A stretch of 64,000 bases of DNA. Origin: Isoetes taiwanensis (taxonomy: Eukaryota; Streptophyta; Lycopodiopsida; Isoetales; Isoetaceae). A model generated the notes under the pieces. That model searched no databases. It saw only the letters and a list, made by a program, of their open reading frames with translations, and was not told the origin of the DNA. Of the stretch, positions 20,968-31,959 are shown in pieces. Within the stretch, counting starts at the first letter, position 1. The number at the start of each line of letters is the position of its first letter. Position numbers and translations under genes: made by a program. The DNA lies in NCBI GenBank assembly GCA_021234155.1, contig JAJEKV010000031.1, positions 8,632,748-8,696,747 of the forward strand, read 5' to 3'.

Positions 20968-23475
20968 GGGATCACCTGGCTACGGGAAGGGGACACCAAT
21001 TCCCGGATGTTCTTCAGGGCTGCGCGCCAGAAGAAGTATGTGGCCTCCATGTCGTCTCTGGCATTGCCTGATGGCTGCATTCTGCATTCGCCTGTTGATA
21101 TTAAACAGGCTACTTTCTGGCATTTCTCTCAGTTCTTTCAGGAGAAGACATATCCCTTCTCTGATGTGTTGGAGGAGGCTGTACTCAGCAAGGTGGCATG
21201 CAAGGTGCCAGCGGATAAAAGGCAAGTATTGCAGCGGCCGTTTACAAAGCAGGAGCTAGAGGAGGCTTGCCGCGCCATGGCTCCTCATAAGTGCCCGGGA
21301 CTGGATGGCATTTCGGTGGAGTTCTTCCAAGAATATTGGGATTGGGTGGGGGAGTCTGTGTTGCAGACCTATCAAGATTTGTTGCAGGCAGAGGCATTGG
21401 ATTATAAACTCAACACTGGCTGCATCTCCTTGATACCGAAGGTGAAGGAGCCCTCTGCCATCTCGGACTGGCGTCCGATCACGCTTCTGTCGGCTGTATA
21501 TAAGATTATCGCGAAGGCCCTGTCGCTTAGATTGCAAGTGGTCTTGAAGGAGGCTATTTGCCCCATGCAGTTTGGCTTCATACCGGGCAGGCATATTCTC
21601 AATAATGTCGCGGCGGCATTCGAGGGTATTCACTGGGCACGCAAAACAGGTCAGCGGATAGTATACTTGAAGCTGGACTTTGCAAAGGCTTATGATAGTG
21701 TTCGATGGGTCTTTCTGAAGCGGATGATGCTCGCCTTTGGGTGTGGGGAGTGCTTTACAGAAGTGACTCTGAAGCTCTTAACGTCTGCCAGAGCCACTGT
21801 CTTATGTCACGGTGAGTCATCGCCGATCTTTAGTGTGGGGCGCGGAGTTCGCCAGGGATGCCCGTTAGCGCCCTTCCTATTCACCATCGTTGCTGAGGCT
21901 CTTTCGCAGTTCTTGCTCTCGGCAGTAGAGGCGGGTGTTGTGGAGGGGTTGAGGATGGCAGATGGGTCACAGCAGATTGGGAGTCAGTACGCTGATGACT
22001 CTTTCCTCTTCCTACAGGCGGATGAGAGGAATCTGGTAAACACGAAGGAGTTGCTCGATGCTTTCTCTCTTGCGTCAGGTTGTCTTATGAATTGGTCGAA
22101 GTGCTCGGCGTTATGGCCGGCAGAAGATCCCATGCCTGTGGTCGTATCTCAATTTCCTTGGCGGACGCAGCCGCAGGGCACATGCTCTAGGCTTTTGGGG
22201 ATTCCGTTTGGCATCGACATTTCAGCGGCAGGCATTTGGGAGGACATTTTGGTGGGGCTGCGTCGGCACCTTAATTGGTGGAAGGGGGGAAAGCTTTCCA
22301 TGGCTGGTAGGGTTACGGTGGCAAAGTCCGTTTTGTGTTCCACGCATATTTATATGGCATCCATCATCTTGGCACCGGAAAGCAAGGTTCGGGAAATTTC
22401 CTCAATGGTTCGTAACTTTGTATGGGGTGGCAATGAGGAGGGGGCGGTTGTTAAGGTGGCCTGGTGGAAATGTGTGCGTCCCAAAGCTGCGGGGGGACTC
22501 GGTTTCTTGGACCTCTCGCTCCATGGCAAGGTCCTGTTGTCCAAGTTCGTCTTTGCGATCCTGGAGAATGCACTTGACTCCCCGGGCATGGTCTTACTTC
22601 ATCAGTCGCTATCTCACTCGACTGTGCGGCTTCCATGGGCATTATTTGTAGATATCAGGCCATATGTGAATGCCTCTCCCTTTCTGAAGGGGCTCTTGCG
22701 TGCCTGGGAGCACGTCCGCCCCCTGTTTGCCATTGACGCCGCCAGTTGTAATCAGTTAGAGGCATCACCATGGTGGATCCCGCTTGGTCCAGGTGCAGCA
22801 CCTCTGGTGTTGGCCGCATCCGTCGATCCCCGAGTCCAGCGCAGATGGGCACAGTGTGGGGTGCTGACAGTGGGGGAGTGGTATATTGACGGGCAGCTTG
22901 CACCCTGGCAGCTTTTCCGCCACAAGTTCCAACTTCAGGAACGGGATTGTGTTATCTGGGCGCGGGTGGCTAATGCTGCCGTTGAACCCCCCCAGGCGTC
23001 GGGGTGGGTGTGGAGTTGTCACCCTAAAGTTGACCCCTCGAATTTCGTGAAGTCCTGTTACGAGCTTTTGGCAATTCAGGATGAGCTGCCCCCCTCAGAT
23101 GGCTGGAGTCTTCAAGTGCCCGGAGATGACTGGAGCAACATTTGGAGATGGGTGTGGAACCCAATCTCGCCCTCCAAGATTCGGGTCCTGCTATGGCAGA
23201 TAGTGCACCGCTCCCTGAGGGTGAACACGTGGGTGCATAGGATCAATGTGCGGATCAGCGACCGGTGTCCAATGTGTGGTGCCTGTGCGGAGACCCTGGA
23301 GCATTGTATGTTTCTCTGCTCGGACATCCAGCCGGCATGGCAGTGGGTCCAGCGCCTCCTTCACATGTCGCTTCAGAGTCAACAAGTTCTTTTGGGGGTG
23401 TATCCTCGTGGGTGGTCCCAGCATCAGAGTCTGGCCTTCCATTTGTGTAAAGCGTGGTTAGTATGGCTCATTTGA
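20968..23475 (+). CDS. LINE ORF2, 3' part: reverse transcriptase
   Basis: Reading resumes in the same frame as the 5' part with GITWLREGDTNSRMFF at 20968. RT motifs follow in order: LISLIPKVKEPSAISDWRPI, motif A LDFAKAYDSV (21673), motif B RGVRQGCPLAP, and motif C QYADDSFLF (about 21985). The thumb includes MVRNFVWGG and GGLGFLDL. The C-terminal zinc-binding domain has CPMCGAC and EHCMFLC (23257-23320). The catalytic Asp residues are present. The listed stop at 23475 comes just after KAWLVWL. A one-base shift there would continue into RRRMKVFRNEEIQP, the usual L1 terminus, so a late frameshift is likely. Confidence 0.93.
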   Translation, partial: GITWLREGDTNSRMFFRAARQKKYVASMSSLALPDGCILHSPVDIKQATFWHFSQFFQEKTYPFSDVLEEAVLSKVACKVPADKRQVLQRPFTKQELEEACRAMAPHKCPGLDGISVEFFQEYWDWVGESVLQTYQDLLQAEALDYKLNTGCISLIPKVKEPSAISDWRPITLLSAVYKIIAKALSLRLQVVLKEAICPMQFGFIPGRHILNNVAAAFEGIHWARKTGQRIVYLKLDFAKAYDSVRWVFLKRMMLAFGCGECFTEVTLKLLTSARATVLCHGESSPIFSVGRGVRQGCPLAPFLFTIVAEALSQFLLSAVEAGVVEGLRMADGSQQIGSQYADDSFLFLQADERNLVNTKELLDAFSLASGCLMNWSKCSALWPAEDPMPVVVSQFPWRTQPQGTCSRLLGIPFGIDISAAGIWEDILVGLRRHLNWWKGGKLSMAGRVTVAKSVLCSTHIYMASIILAPESKVREISSMVRNFVWGGNEEGAVVKVAWWKCVRPKAAGGLGFLDLSLHGKVLLSKFVFAILENALDSPGMVLLHQSLSHSTVRLPWALFVDIRPYVNASPFLKGLLRAWEHVRPLFAIDAASCNQLEASPWWIPLGPGAAPLVLAASVDPRVQRRWAQCGVLTVGEWYIDGQLAPWQLFRHKFQLQERDCVIWARVANAAVEPPQASGWVWSCHPKVDPSNFVKSCYELLAIQDELPPSDGWSLQVPGDDWSNIWRWVWNPISPSKIRVLLWQIVHRSLRVNTWVHRINVRISDRCPMCGACAETLEHCMFLCSDIQPAWQWVQRLLHMSLQSQQVLLGVYPRGWSQHQSLAFHLCKAWLVWLI

Positions 23476-23780
23476 AGCGTCGACGTATGAAGGTGTTCAG
23501 GAATGAGGAGATACAGCCCCGGGTTCTGATCCCGTAGTTAAGGTATAAATTATATCTCTCTTACCTGGCTTCTCCTCAGAAGGAGCAGTTTAAGGCAGCT
23601 GTCTGGGAAAGGACCCTTCGCATTGTAGACAGCATTGGCAGATTTATCCCTTGAGTTGTAGGTAGGTATATGTGTTGTGTGGGTGCTCACCCATGTTTGG
23701 GCAGGGGTACCCTAGTATCACTCTTCTTGTACTTTCTCTATATTAATATTACTTAATTTCATCCTTCAAAATAAAAAAAA
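23476..23780 (+). other. LINE 3' end and A-rich tail
   Basis: After the displaced ORF2 terminus this holds the LINE 3' UTR. It includes a T-rich segment, TATTAATATTACTTAATTTC, and a tail CAAAATAAAAAAAA. The target duplication follows directly. Confidence 0.8.
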
Positions 23781-23793
23781 CCAGACCGCTTGA

Positions 23794-25300
23794 GACAACA
23801 ACACATCCTTAAAAAAGAAACTACACCTCCTTAAGAAACTACACATTCTTAAAAAAAACTACGGCTCATTAAGAAAAACTACAACATATTTTTGAAAAAC
23901 CACACCTCCATATAACTACGTGTAGGTTTTTTTTTTAAATCTTCAAAAAAAGACCCATATTTTGTTTTCACTGTTGTTTTCAGCTGTGGACCAAATATTG
24001 GGATTGTAGTGCTCAATAGCTACAACTTCTAGAATGCATGGCAGCGCTGCATTATTTGATAAGCCCGTAATGCAAATTTGAAAGTGGTGTTCGACAGAGG
24101 AGATGCAGACTAAGAGGGCAAGAATGGACGAAAGTATTGCAAGAATGACAATGTCAATCAATTTGAAGGTGCATTCCATGCTTTATTACAAGCTTCGTCT
24201 TAGAACCTCGAATCCTCAACTAGGAATTGTGTTGTGCCTTTGATATTCATATGCATTTTCTGTTGCTTTGTTTGTTTCCATTGAAACCTTATTCTATTGC
24301 TTCAAGTGCGAATTGGACAATTCTTTGTAGATGCCATTTACTAGGAGTTGATACTTTACCTTCATATGCACCTTTTGTTGCTTTGTTGTTTGTCTACTGA
24401 AACCATATTCTATTGCTTCAGACATGAATGGTCAGTTCGTTGCAGATACCATTTACCAGGATTTGAGGTGGGTTGGTGGAATATGTAATGTCGAGAAAGG
24501 ATTCCTGTGGAAGGCATATTGAGAGTTCTTATTTGCTTTTGAACTGCATTCTTAATGATAGAGGGTTATGCAGGCCAGATTGTTGTGAATGTGAAGGTAA
24601 TCCTAATGATTTTTCGCTGCATTTTTTGCAGGGAGGTTCAAGTCTTCGGACTTGAGTCTATTACTTTGAGACACTTACCTGTGGCAGATGCTTGTGTAAC
24701 AATGGTTCTGCTTATAGTAGTGAGTCGCTTCATTGCAGATCCATGGCAGATGGTTCATGCCCATGTATATAATATTTGTTTGTCAATGTACAGATGGTAT
24801 GCTATTCTGATCTATTGATGAGAGTGGATATATCAGTAGCGTAGTTTGCTATCTTGTCCTCTTTAATGATCTGTAATTATATGGTAATGCAAATAATGCA
24901 TGGAAGCTTTCATGCAATGATGGCCATGGTCTAGCTATTTTAATTAAACTCTGCAAGTACCTGCAGAACCAAGACACTTTTTTTCTTAGTCTTTAAACAC
25001 CATACATGATTGTTGCTATATCGGGCCTGGCACGCATTTATTGTTGTCTGATCAAAGAGAACCATCCATGGGTTTGAGAGCATGCTCAGCATTTTGTGAT
25101 GAACATCTCACCATCAGTAAAACCATTCTATCTCTGAACTTCAAAGGAAAAATGACATGTCTTCATCTAATGTATAATCTTACATAAAAAAGACAAGCAA
25201 TTTATACTAGTTAGTGGATTTGTGCGGCAGTGTGAATTATTTTTACAAGGTCGTAACATCTACAGAGAAAAAATTAAGGAACTGTTATATCCAAAATGGT
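23794..25300. other. No recognisable gene; one tandem repeat
   Basis: The first 130 bases continue the A-rich flank seen before 12608. At about 24240-24470 a unit of roughly 115 bp is repeated twice: TTCATATGCA ... TGTTGCTTTG ... ATTCTATTGCTTCA ... GCAGATACCATTTAC. The remaining open frames are short and unrecognised. Confidence 0.55.
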
Positions 25301-25308
25301 GGAATAGG

Positions 25309-25740
25309 CTTGGCTAAAGTATGCCAAAAATTGAGGTGAAAGCTTCTAAGGTTTAGCTAAACTTTCCAAATTTTGCCACCTGTACTTTCTTACATTTGGC
25401 TAAACTGTTATCTAAAAATTAAAAAATCTTTTATCACTTGGTTATTTTGCACTAATTTAAGACCTAAATGTAACCAACCATAATAGATATAAATGTTATA
25501 GAATACATCGGCTAAAGTATGCCAAAATTTGACATGAAAGCTTTTAAATTTTGGCTAAACTTTCAATTTTTTACCACCTATACCTTCTTGTGGTTAGCTA
25601 AAGTCGGAAAAATTGGAGGTGGTGCGTGAAATAGACTTGGCTAATATTTTCTTTTTTTTTTGGCCCAAAAAGGCCCATAGTTTAGCCGATTTGTTTCAAA
25701 AAAAGACCAAATTTTCGCCATTTGGCTAAGATTAGCCACT
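25309..25740. repeat. Two ~200-bp tandem units with TAGCTAAA motifs
   Basis: GGCTAAAGTATGCCAAAA occurs at 25309 and 25509, followed each time by TGAAAGCTT, TAAACTTTC and CCACCT ... CTTCTT. Many short inverted motifs such as TTTGGCTAA and TTAGCC allow foldback. No coding content. It may be a MITE relic, but the ends are unclear. Confidence 0.6.
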
Positions 25741-25820
25741 ATTTTTTTCCCTGAACATCTATCTTGGTTGCCATGGTCTATTTGATAAATTTTTTTTGCT
25801 TGCACTTTGTTCAATAATGG

Positions 25821-27351
25821 TGTGAGGTCCCCTACTTCTTCTACGATGCTCCCATCGTATCAGAAGGCGGAGTTCATCCCCCTGGCAACCAAACTGGCAG
25901 GGGCCATCCACCTGACACCAATCCCAAACACTGGATCAGTGAGGAAGAATGGATGGGTCATTTGCCCCGTCTTCCGTCGGGACCGTCCTAACTGCGAAAG
26001 CGTGAATAAACATGAGCACATGACATCAATATATCAACAAGATCACCTCGAAGGGTGAATACATCATAACATAGCATATATAACAACATCAGTAACAACA
26101 ACAAAAGGGGAATCCTACCCAAGGCTCAGACTCATGGGGGAATCGAGCTTGGGTCTCCAGAAGTCAATGCAGACTGAATTTATGGCAAATGGATTGGGCT
26201 GGCATAGAAACATGGTTGTTGCGTAGTCCACTCCATCCGCCCCTCCCGTGCACACTTTGCAGAGTAGGTTGAAGAGTCTTGGGACTGGACTGTGGCCTGC
26301 CGGGTGCATAGCCAAAAGGGCTATTGCTGGATTGCATCTCCCCAGACCCGATGAGGCAGGAGGAGAGTCTCCTCCCCTTCAGAGGCATGCATGCCCATCA
26401 CAGGCGGCTAGAGGGCCACTGCCCATATTCGACTTGAACCTCATTGAAGGTGACGCATCACCCAAGAGGTGTCGAGCTCATGCCTTGCCCACACTCTGTA
26501 GCAAACCATTAAGCCTAGCCAGCTTAGATCCCCGGTAGGCTTTACACACCAGAGGGATCAGTCAGTGATGGGACAAGTCCCCCTTATTCCACTGGTCTAG
26601 CCCCGCCACCCACAACCAGGCGGGCTCTTGTACACGGGCCACTTTAATTGGGAATTAATGAGGTTAACTAGGATCATCTGCTACTGAAGATTTCAGGGTC
26701 TCTACCCCCCTTCCCATATACACAGGAGAGCATAGAATGGAGCATCAACACATCAAAGATCAATACCAAATACTGAAATACTGAATGAGATCTAATCTGT
26801 CTTACATAATCATACAAGGTTAGGTTCTTTCGTTATGGCTGGTGATCTTAGAATCTACAAAGCTGCTCGGACTGATCTAACATACTATCCTAGCTCATTG
26901 CTGGGCTAAGAGGTGGCTTTGCGCAATAGAATTGCAAGTTACCTGATCTTTGGCTAGCTCCAACTCCCCGGATTGCGTCCATAGCTTCGATCTTGCTGAA
27001 GACTGCTGCTCTTGGTGAATCAAATGTGCAAAGGTGGCTCATCGGCGCCTGGCAATGTGAAATGGCAGCTTGCCTTAGCCGGAATGGCTTAGGGAAGCCC
27101 AAAATGCGAAAGAAGAAAGGTTTAGGGTTTCCCCTTTGGTTTCTTATATGTGAACTTTTAGGGTTAGGTTAGAAGGGACCAAATGGGGTATTGCCACTTG
27201 GCAAGGGGGTTTTAGTTGCTTACGTTTAATATACATGCGCAACACACGAGGTTGCCCCCTAGGTGCAACCCTAGTACTTGTCGTGATGACATGTACGTGT
27301 GACGTGGCAGTATAATATACGTATTTGGATCGTATATGATGGAACGTCACA
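25821..27351 (-). repeat. 3' LTR of a Ty3/Gypsy chromovirus
   Basis: On the minus strand the LTR starts TGTGACGTTCC at 27351 and ends GGACCTCACA at 25821, about 1.53 kb. The purine-rich tract TGTGGGGAGAT lies directly upstream on that strand (27352-27362), as expected for the polypurine primer. A second, truncated copy of its 3' part is embedded in gag at 35458-35858. The short frames inside are not genes. Confidence 0.85.
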
Positions 27352-28340
27352 ATCTCCCCACATTGAATTGATGATGTCCTCAGCATGACGCGTCTCCCCA
27401 CCTTGGAAACCTGCATACCCTGCAATTATATTTGATACATATAGTTTTACAACATAATTACCCCAATGTAATATTTTAATTTATCATAACACATCTTGTT
27501 TAATTTCATACTATGATAAGAGGTTCTTTCGTCCTCTTATTTTGTCGTCTATTATTCACAAAATTTTATGGTTTACACCATTAACATCAACATAGTTCCA
27601 AATTTTTCTAATTAAGGTTTCTTATTGTCTCCTTGCAGCACATTATGACAAAACGTATTATTTGCAAATCTTCACTTGATCTTTGACAGCTACGCAGCTA
27701 GACTCTCCTATTGGCTGCGGGTCCAACACCGCGTCGATATACATTTAATTATTTAAAAGTTGAAGTTTGTTAGGGAACCAACCATTAATTCTAATTTATA
27801 TGGATGCAAGGCTAATCTCAGTGGAAAGAAAATTATGTTTCTTCCATCTTGTAGTGAGCAGTAGCCCTATCATGCCTAAGATGATCCTCATGCCTACACA
27901 CCTTTAGTTGCCTTAGGCATGAAGGGTGGCGTCATACGTATTTGGAAGTGAAGGATGAAAGTCCTTCAGTAGTAGGCATTGAGTAGAGGTGCTTTCCTAT
28001 CAATGCATGCCTGAATGGCCTCTTATCTCTCAAAGGTGCGTCTACTTCCGTGGGAGACGGCGGTAGACTTTAATCTCACAGCTCACTCACCCCTATGGTT
28101 GATTGTGTCGACTACGCCCGGTAATGGTAGAGCGCGTGCTCCATGAATTGGAATACTTGCTTCTCAAATCTGATTGCTTAGTACCCACATAGCGTCTTCC
28201 ACGGTAAGTGTGTCCATTTCACTAGGTATTGGAGAAATTGGGATCTTCTTGTCTTCTTATAGGCCTGTCGAAGAACCTGCAGGATGATTCAATTTGGTGG
28301 TCGGTCATTTCCCGGTAACTTCAGTTGTCTCGATACTTCC
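27352..28340 (-). pseudogene. Chromovirus 3' region with decayed chromodomain
   Basis: Downstream of the integrase on the minus strand, about 28280-28175, a broken frame reads QAYKKTRRSQFLQYLVKW, then a segment resembling LPWEDAMW. That is the pattern of the chromodomain carried by plant chromovirus integrases, which in the family tethers integration to histone-marked chromatin. Frame breaks disable it. The rest, to the polypurine tract at 27352, is untranslated. Confidence 0.65.
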
Positions 28341-29571
28341 TCACGGACTAGGAGTGTGCCTCTTCAGGAGACTTACATGGAAGACCCTATAGACTTTGAG
28401 ATCTGCCGGCAGGTCCAACTTGTAGGATTGGCTACCTACTCTTTTGGTTATCCTGAATGGCCCAGCCCATCTTGGGGCAAGCTTCTTGCAATTGCCAATG
28501 CAGAGCTTCGCCTGCTTGACTTTGATCTTCAACCATACATTGTCTCCAACCTGGAATTCCCTTACCGTTCTGTGCTTATCGGCTATGCTTTTCTGCCTAC
28601 TTCTCGCTGCTAGCAGGTATCCTCTTACTTCCTCCACTAACTGCTGCATATCCGATAACATCTGCTGGGAGACTTCCACTTTTGACACTGGGCTGTGCCT
28701 TGTATCTGGGGTAAGGCACTGATACCCATAATTAATCATGAAAGGAGACATCTGGGATGACTCCTGCTTGGTGCTGTTGTAGGCGAACTCCACTAAGTGG
28801 ATGAAATCATCCCACTTAGACTGTTCCATACAAAATTCCTTAGCATGCCTTCAATGATCCGGTTGGTTCGCTCCATCTGACCATCCGTCTGCGGATGATA
28901 TGCTGTGCTCATAGAGAGCTTCGTCTGAATGGTGGTAAACAAATCCTGCCAGAATGCACTCATAAATTTAGAGTCTCTATCCGAGATGAATAAAGAGTGG
29001 AGTCTAAAGATCTCTTTGATGAATAATACGGCAGTGTCCAATGCCGTGTCTGTGGTCCTACGTGGCACGAAATGTGCCATCTTCGACAACTTATCCACCA
29101 CCACCATTAGGGCATCTTTGCCTCTTACTGTTCTCGAGAGCCCTGTAATAAAATCCATACTTATGACTTCCCATTTTGCATTTGGTACTGGCAATGGCTC
29201 TAAGGCTCCTGGAATTTGGAGTTGCTCCGCTTTTGTCTGCTGGCATAACTGGCACTCCCAAATGTACCTGGCTATTTGCTTCTTCATGCCAGGCCAGAAG
29301 TAGCTGCTTCTGACCTTGAAATAGGTCTTCATGAACCCTACATGCCCGGCTATGGGACTATTGTGTGTATCCTGGAGTATCAACTTCTTTATTCCCAAAG
29401 ATTCTGGTACACACAATTTATTCTTGTAATATAGTAGGTTACCCTCCTTCTTATAATGCTTGAAGGTCTCCCTTTCCTTATCTGTTCTTGCCTCTTTACA
29501 AAGGCTTGCCCATACTTCTTTAAATTCGCCGTCTGATGGCAATGTCTCTTCAATCCTCTTGCCATACTCAC
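28341..29571 (-). pseudogene. Chromovirus integrase
   Basis: The long block 29542-28793 has the zinc-binding HHCC region (HNSPIAGH ... CQLCQQTK). The catalytic core follows, with MDFITG, ISDRDSKF and the Glu of QMERTN. After a frameshift near 28825 the second block (28829-28341) carries QVGDNVWLK and the GPY/F-type motif KLAPRWAGPFRITKR, ending LKVYRVFHVSLLKRH. The Asp-Asp-Glu triad is readable, but the frames are disjointed, so the copy is inactive. Confidence 0.9.
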
Positions 29572-29589
29572 TTGTGAGAGTTGATATGG

Positions 29590-29999
29590 CGTTCCAATGG
29601 GTTCTTGTCTTTAATGGCTACATTTAGTTTGCCGGGCTTGTAGACTATTTTGAAGTCGTACTCTTCGAGAAACTCCATCCACCTCCTTTGCCTCAGGATC
29701 AGGAGTGGTTGTGTGAAGATGTACATGAGACTTTGATTATCTGTATCCGGTTAGAACTTTCTTCCCAACAAGTAGTGTCTCCAGATTCTTAAGGCCCTCA
29801 CAATGGCCAAAAGCTCTTGGTCATGAGTTGGGTAGCGTTGTTCTGCATCATTCATCTTCTTGGAGTCGTATGCGACTACCCTTCCCTCCTGCATGAGGAC
29901 TGCTCCCGTTGCTAACTTGCTAGCATCTGTTGCCACAAGCTTATCCTTGCTTGGATCCGGCAAGACTAAGACTGGCGCGGTCGTTAAAGCTTCCTTCAA
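29590..29999 (-). pseudogene. Chromovirus RNase H domain
   Basis: The frame at 29999-29751 reads PVLVLPDPSKDKLVATDASK, then GAVLMQEGRVVAYDSKK and YPTHDQELLAIV, the core of Ty3/Gypsy RNase H with its Asp and Glu residues. After a break, the following lower part reads [20 protein letters not shown] and LNVA. It is fused in the family to the RT upstream. Frame breaks on both sides show decay. Confidence 0.88.
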
Positions 30000-30041
30000 T
30001 GTCTCAAATGCTGCATGGGCCTTCCTCTGCCAATGACTCGC

Positions 30042-31172
30042 TCAATCTTTTATCTTTTCTGCTTTGGTGAGGTCCATCAATAGAGCTGCTACCTTTGCAA
30101 AGTTCTTAACGAACTTCCTATAATACCCTGCTAAGCCGAGAAAGCTCCTCACTTCATGGATGTTCTTTGATGCCGGCCAATCAATTACCGCTTCAATCTT
30201 TGCAGGGTCGGTGGAGATCCTTTCTGGTGTGATTACATGCCCCAAGTACTCCACTCTTTCTGTCAAAAAGTGACACTTTGATAGCTTCGCATAAAGCTGA
30301 TGCCTCCTCAACTTTTCAAGTATTTTTCTCAAGTGCTGGGCATGCTTCTCTAAGGATTTGCTGTAGACTAGAATGTCATCAAAGAAAACTATGATGAATG
30401 CATCTAGGAACTCGCGGAAAACATCATTCATGAGCTCATGAAGGTTGTTGGAGCATTGGACAATCCAAACGGCATCACTGTCAACTCATATTGGCCATAT
30501 CTCGTCCTGAATGCAGTCTTATGGATGTCTTCTTCCTTGATTCTGATTTGGTGGTAGCCTGACCTCAAATCTATCTTGGAGAAGACCCTTGCTCCTTGTA
30601 GCTGATCCATCAAATCATCTGATCGAGGTAGAGCATATTTGTTTTTGATGGTGTGCTTGTTCAATTGACGATAGTCAATGCACATTCTTCTTGATGAAGA
30701 CACTAGGTCTTATAAACCCTAGGTCTAGCAACTTCTGCAATTGTTTCTTCAATTCTGTCAACTCCTGAGGTGATATCCTGTAGGGCGCCTTACTTGTTGG
30801 CTTAGTTCCTGGCTCAAGTGCTATTTCACAGTCGACTCCTCTGTAAGGTGGGAGTTGCTTAATCTCATCTGGAAACAAATCATGGAATTCCTTCACCAAC
30901 TTGGCTATCGGCTTTGGGAGCTTGATCAACACTTTGGCCTCTTTGTCTTCCTCTGTCTCTTGCTCGTCAACTTGGAGTTTAAAGATATAGGCCACTTGCT
31001 CCTTCCTTATGCATTTAAGTAGCTTCTTACTAGACATGCATTGCATGATTGGGGTGACTTCTTTACCTGTTATCTCAATGACCTTGCCCTCTAGCGTCGT
31101 TAAGGTTACCTTTCGCTTCCCACAATCAATCACGGCTCCAGCCGGTCCAAAGTATTCCATGCCTATGATCAA
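30042..31172 (-). pseudogene. Chromovirus reverse transcriptase
   Basis: Three blocks on the minus strand make the polymerase. 31172-30675 holds LPPYRGVDCEIALEPGTKP and [10 protein letters not shown]. 30703-30428 holds [24 protein letters not shown] and [12 protein letters not shown]. 30431-30042 holds the active site FFDDILVYS and FLGLAGYYRKFVKNF. The order is canonical for Ty3/Gypsy. Two frameshifts (near 30690 and 30430) and a stop after KAEKIKD show it is not translatable as one polyprotein. Confidence 0.92.
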
Positions 31173-31310
31173 GTCGTACTTGCCGCTCCTATTCCAACAT
31201 TGATACTTGGCAAGTCTATGTCGAAGTTGATCCTCTTCCCTGCTGTGCGTTGAATTGGCCCACTTGCCAACACAACTGGTCTAGGCTTGGACTTCAAAGG
31301 CTTCAGCTTC
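31169..31310 (-). pseudogene. Chromovirus protease-RT linker, 3' side of a LINE insertion
   Basis: The minus-strand frame resumes after the LINE as MVEMLKLKPLKSKP, PVVLASGPIQ and INFDIDLPS, the C-terminal side of the retroviral-type protease. MVEM also closes the frame on the other side of the LINE (near 35044), because these codons fall in the LINE target duplication. Confidence 0.8.
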
Positions 31311-31324
31311 AACATCTCTACCAT

Positions 31325-31957
31325 TATCAGGAAATTCATATGGAAAGGAGGAATGCATAAAGTGGCCTGGGCTGAAATGTGTCTCGGTATGGATGATGGT
31401 GGAATGGGATGCAAAGATCTGACAACCCAAGCACACATTTTAGCTGGAAGATATTTTGGAGGGCTTTGCATGGTATCTCCTCCCCCGCTCTACACTTTGT
31501 TGCATACTGCCTTCAGCGTTGTACACTAAAAGGTAAGCCATCTCTACCCCGTGATGAAATGGGTTCCTTTTTCTTTAGTTATAAAATTGCCCCAGGCGCA
31601 TCTCCCGTCATGCGTAAGATACTTGAAGCTTGGCTGGAAGTTCAAAATCTATTTGAGCCCATGGATATACCCAGAGAGGCTGGTAAGGTGAGCATTTTTT
31701 GGAACACAAAGGTTTGGTCAAGAAACAACCTCCCTCTAGCTCTTACACACCCCCGTATATTCATTAAGTGGAGACAGTCAGGCTTTACCAAGTTGGAGCA
31801 TTTGTGGGATGGTGAGAGGTGGCTCCTTGGTCCCGCTTTAAGCATAGGGTACATAATGTTGGGGAAGGAGATAGAAAGGTCTTTGGAGAACTTCGACGTA
31901 CCTTGGTAGGCCTCTCAGGTAAGGATGGCCCAAGTGACCGATGGAGCTGTAATATCT
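31325..31957 (+). pseudogene. LINE RT thumb fragment
   Basis: From the insertion junction the frame reads IRKFIWKGGMHKVAWAEMC and GGMGCKDLTTQAHILAGRYF, the conserved L1 thumb. After a frameshift near 31510 come PRDEMGSFFFSYKIAPG, WLEVQNLFEPMDIP and LPLALTHPRIFIKWRQSG. It continues with a further shift to LVGLSGKDGPSDRWSCN at about 31950, where the later insertion breaks it. Confidence 0.82.
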
Positions 31958-31959
31958 AG

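Larger units (their letters stand above)
12611..23793 (+). mobile_element. Full-length plant L1 LINE, interrupted
   Basis: The direct repeat CCAGACCGCTTGA occurs at 12611-12623 and again at 23781-23793. The second copy directly follows the A-rich 3' tail, so the pair is the target-site duplication. Possible extra A residues upstream cannot be separated from the tail. Between them lie a short 5' leader, a decayed ORF1 (12702-14971), ORF2 with endonuclease and reverse transcriptase, and a 3' UTR. Without the 4.9-kb insertion and its duplicated five bases at 16043-20972 the element is about 6.2 kb, normal for a complete plant L1. Its ORFs are visibly richer in G+C than the flanks. Confidence 0.92.
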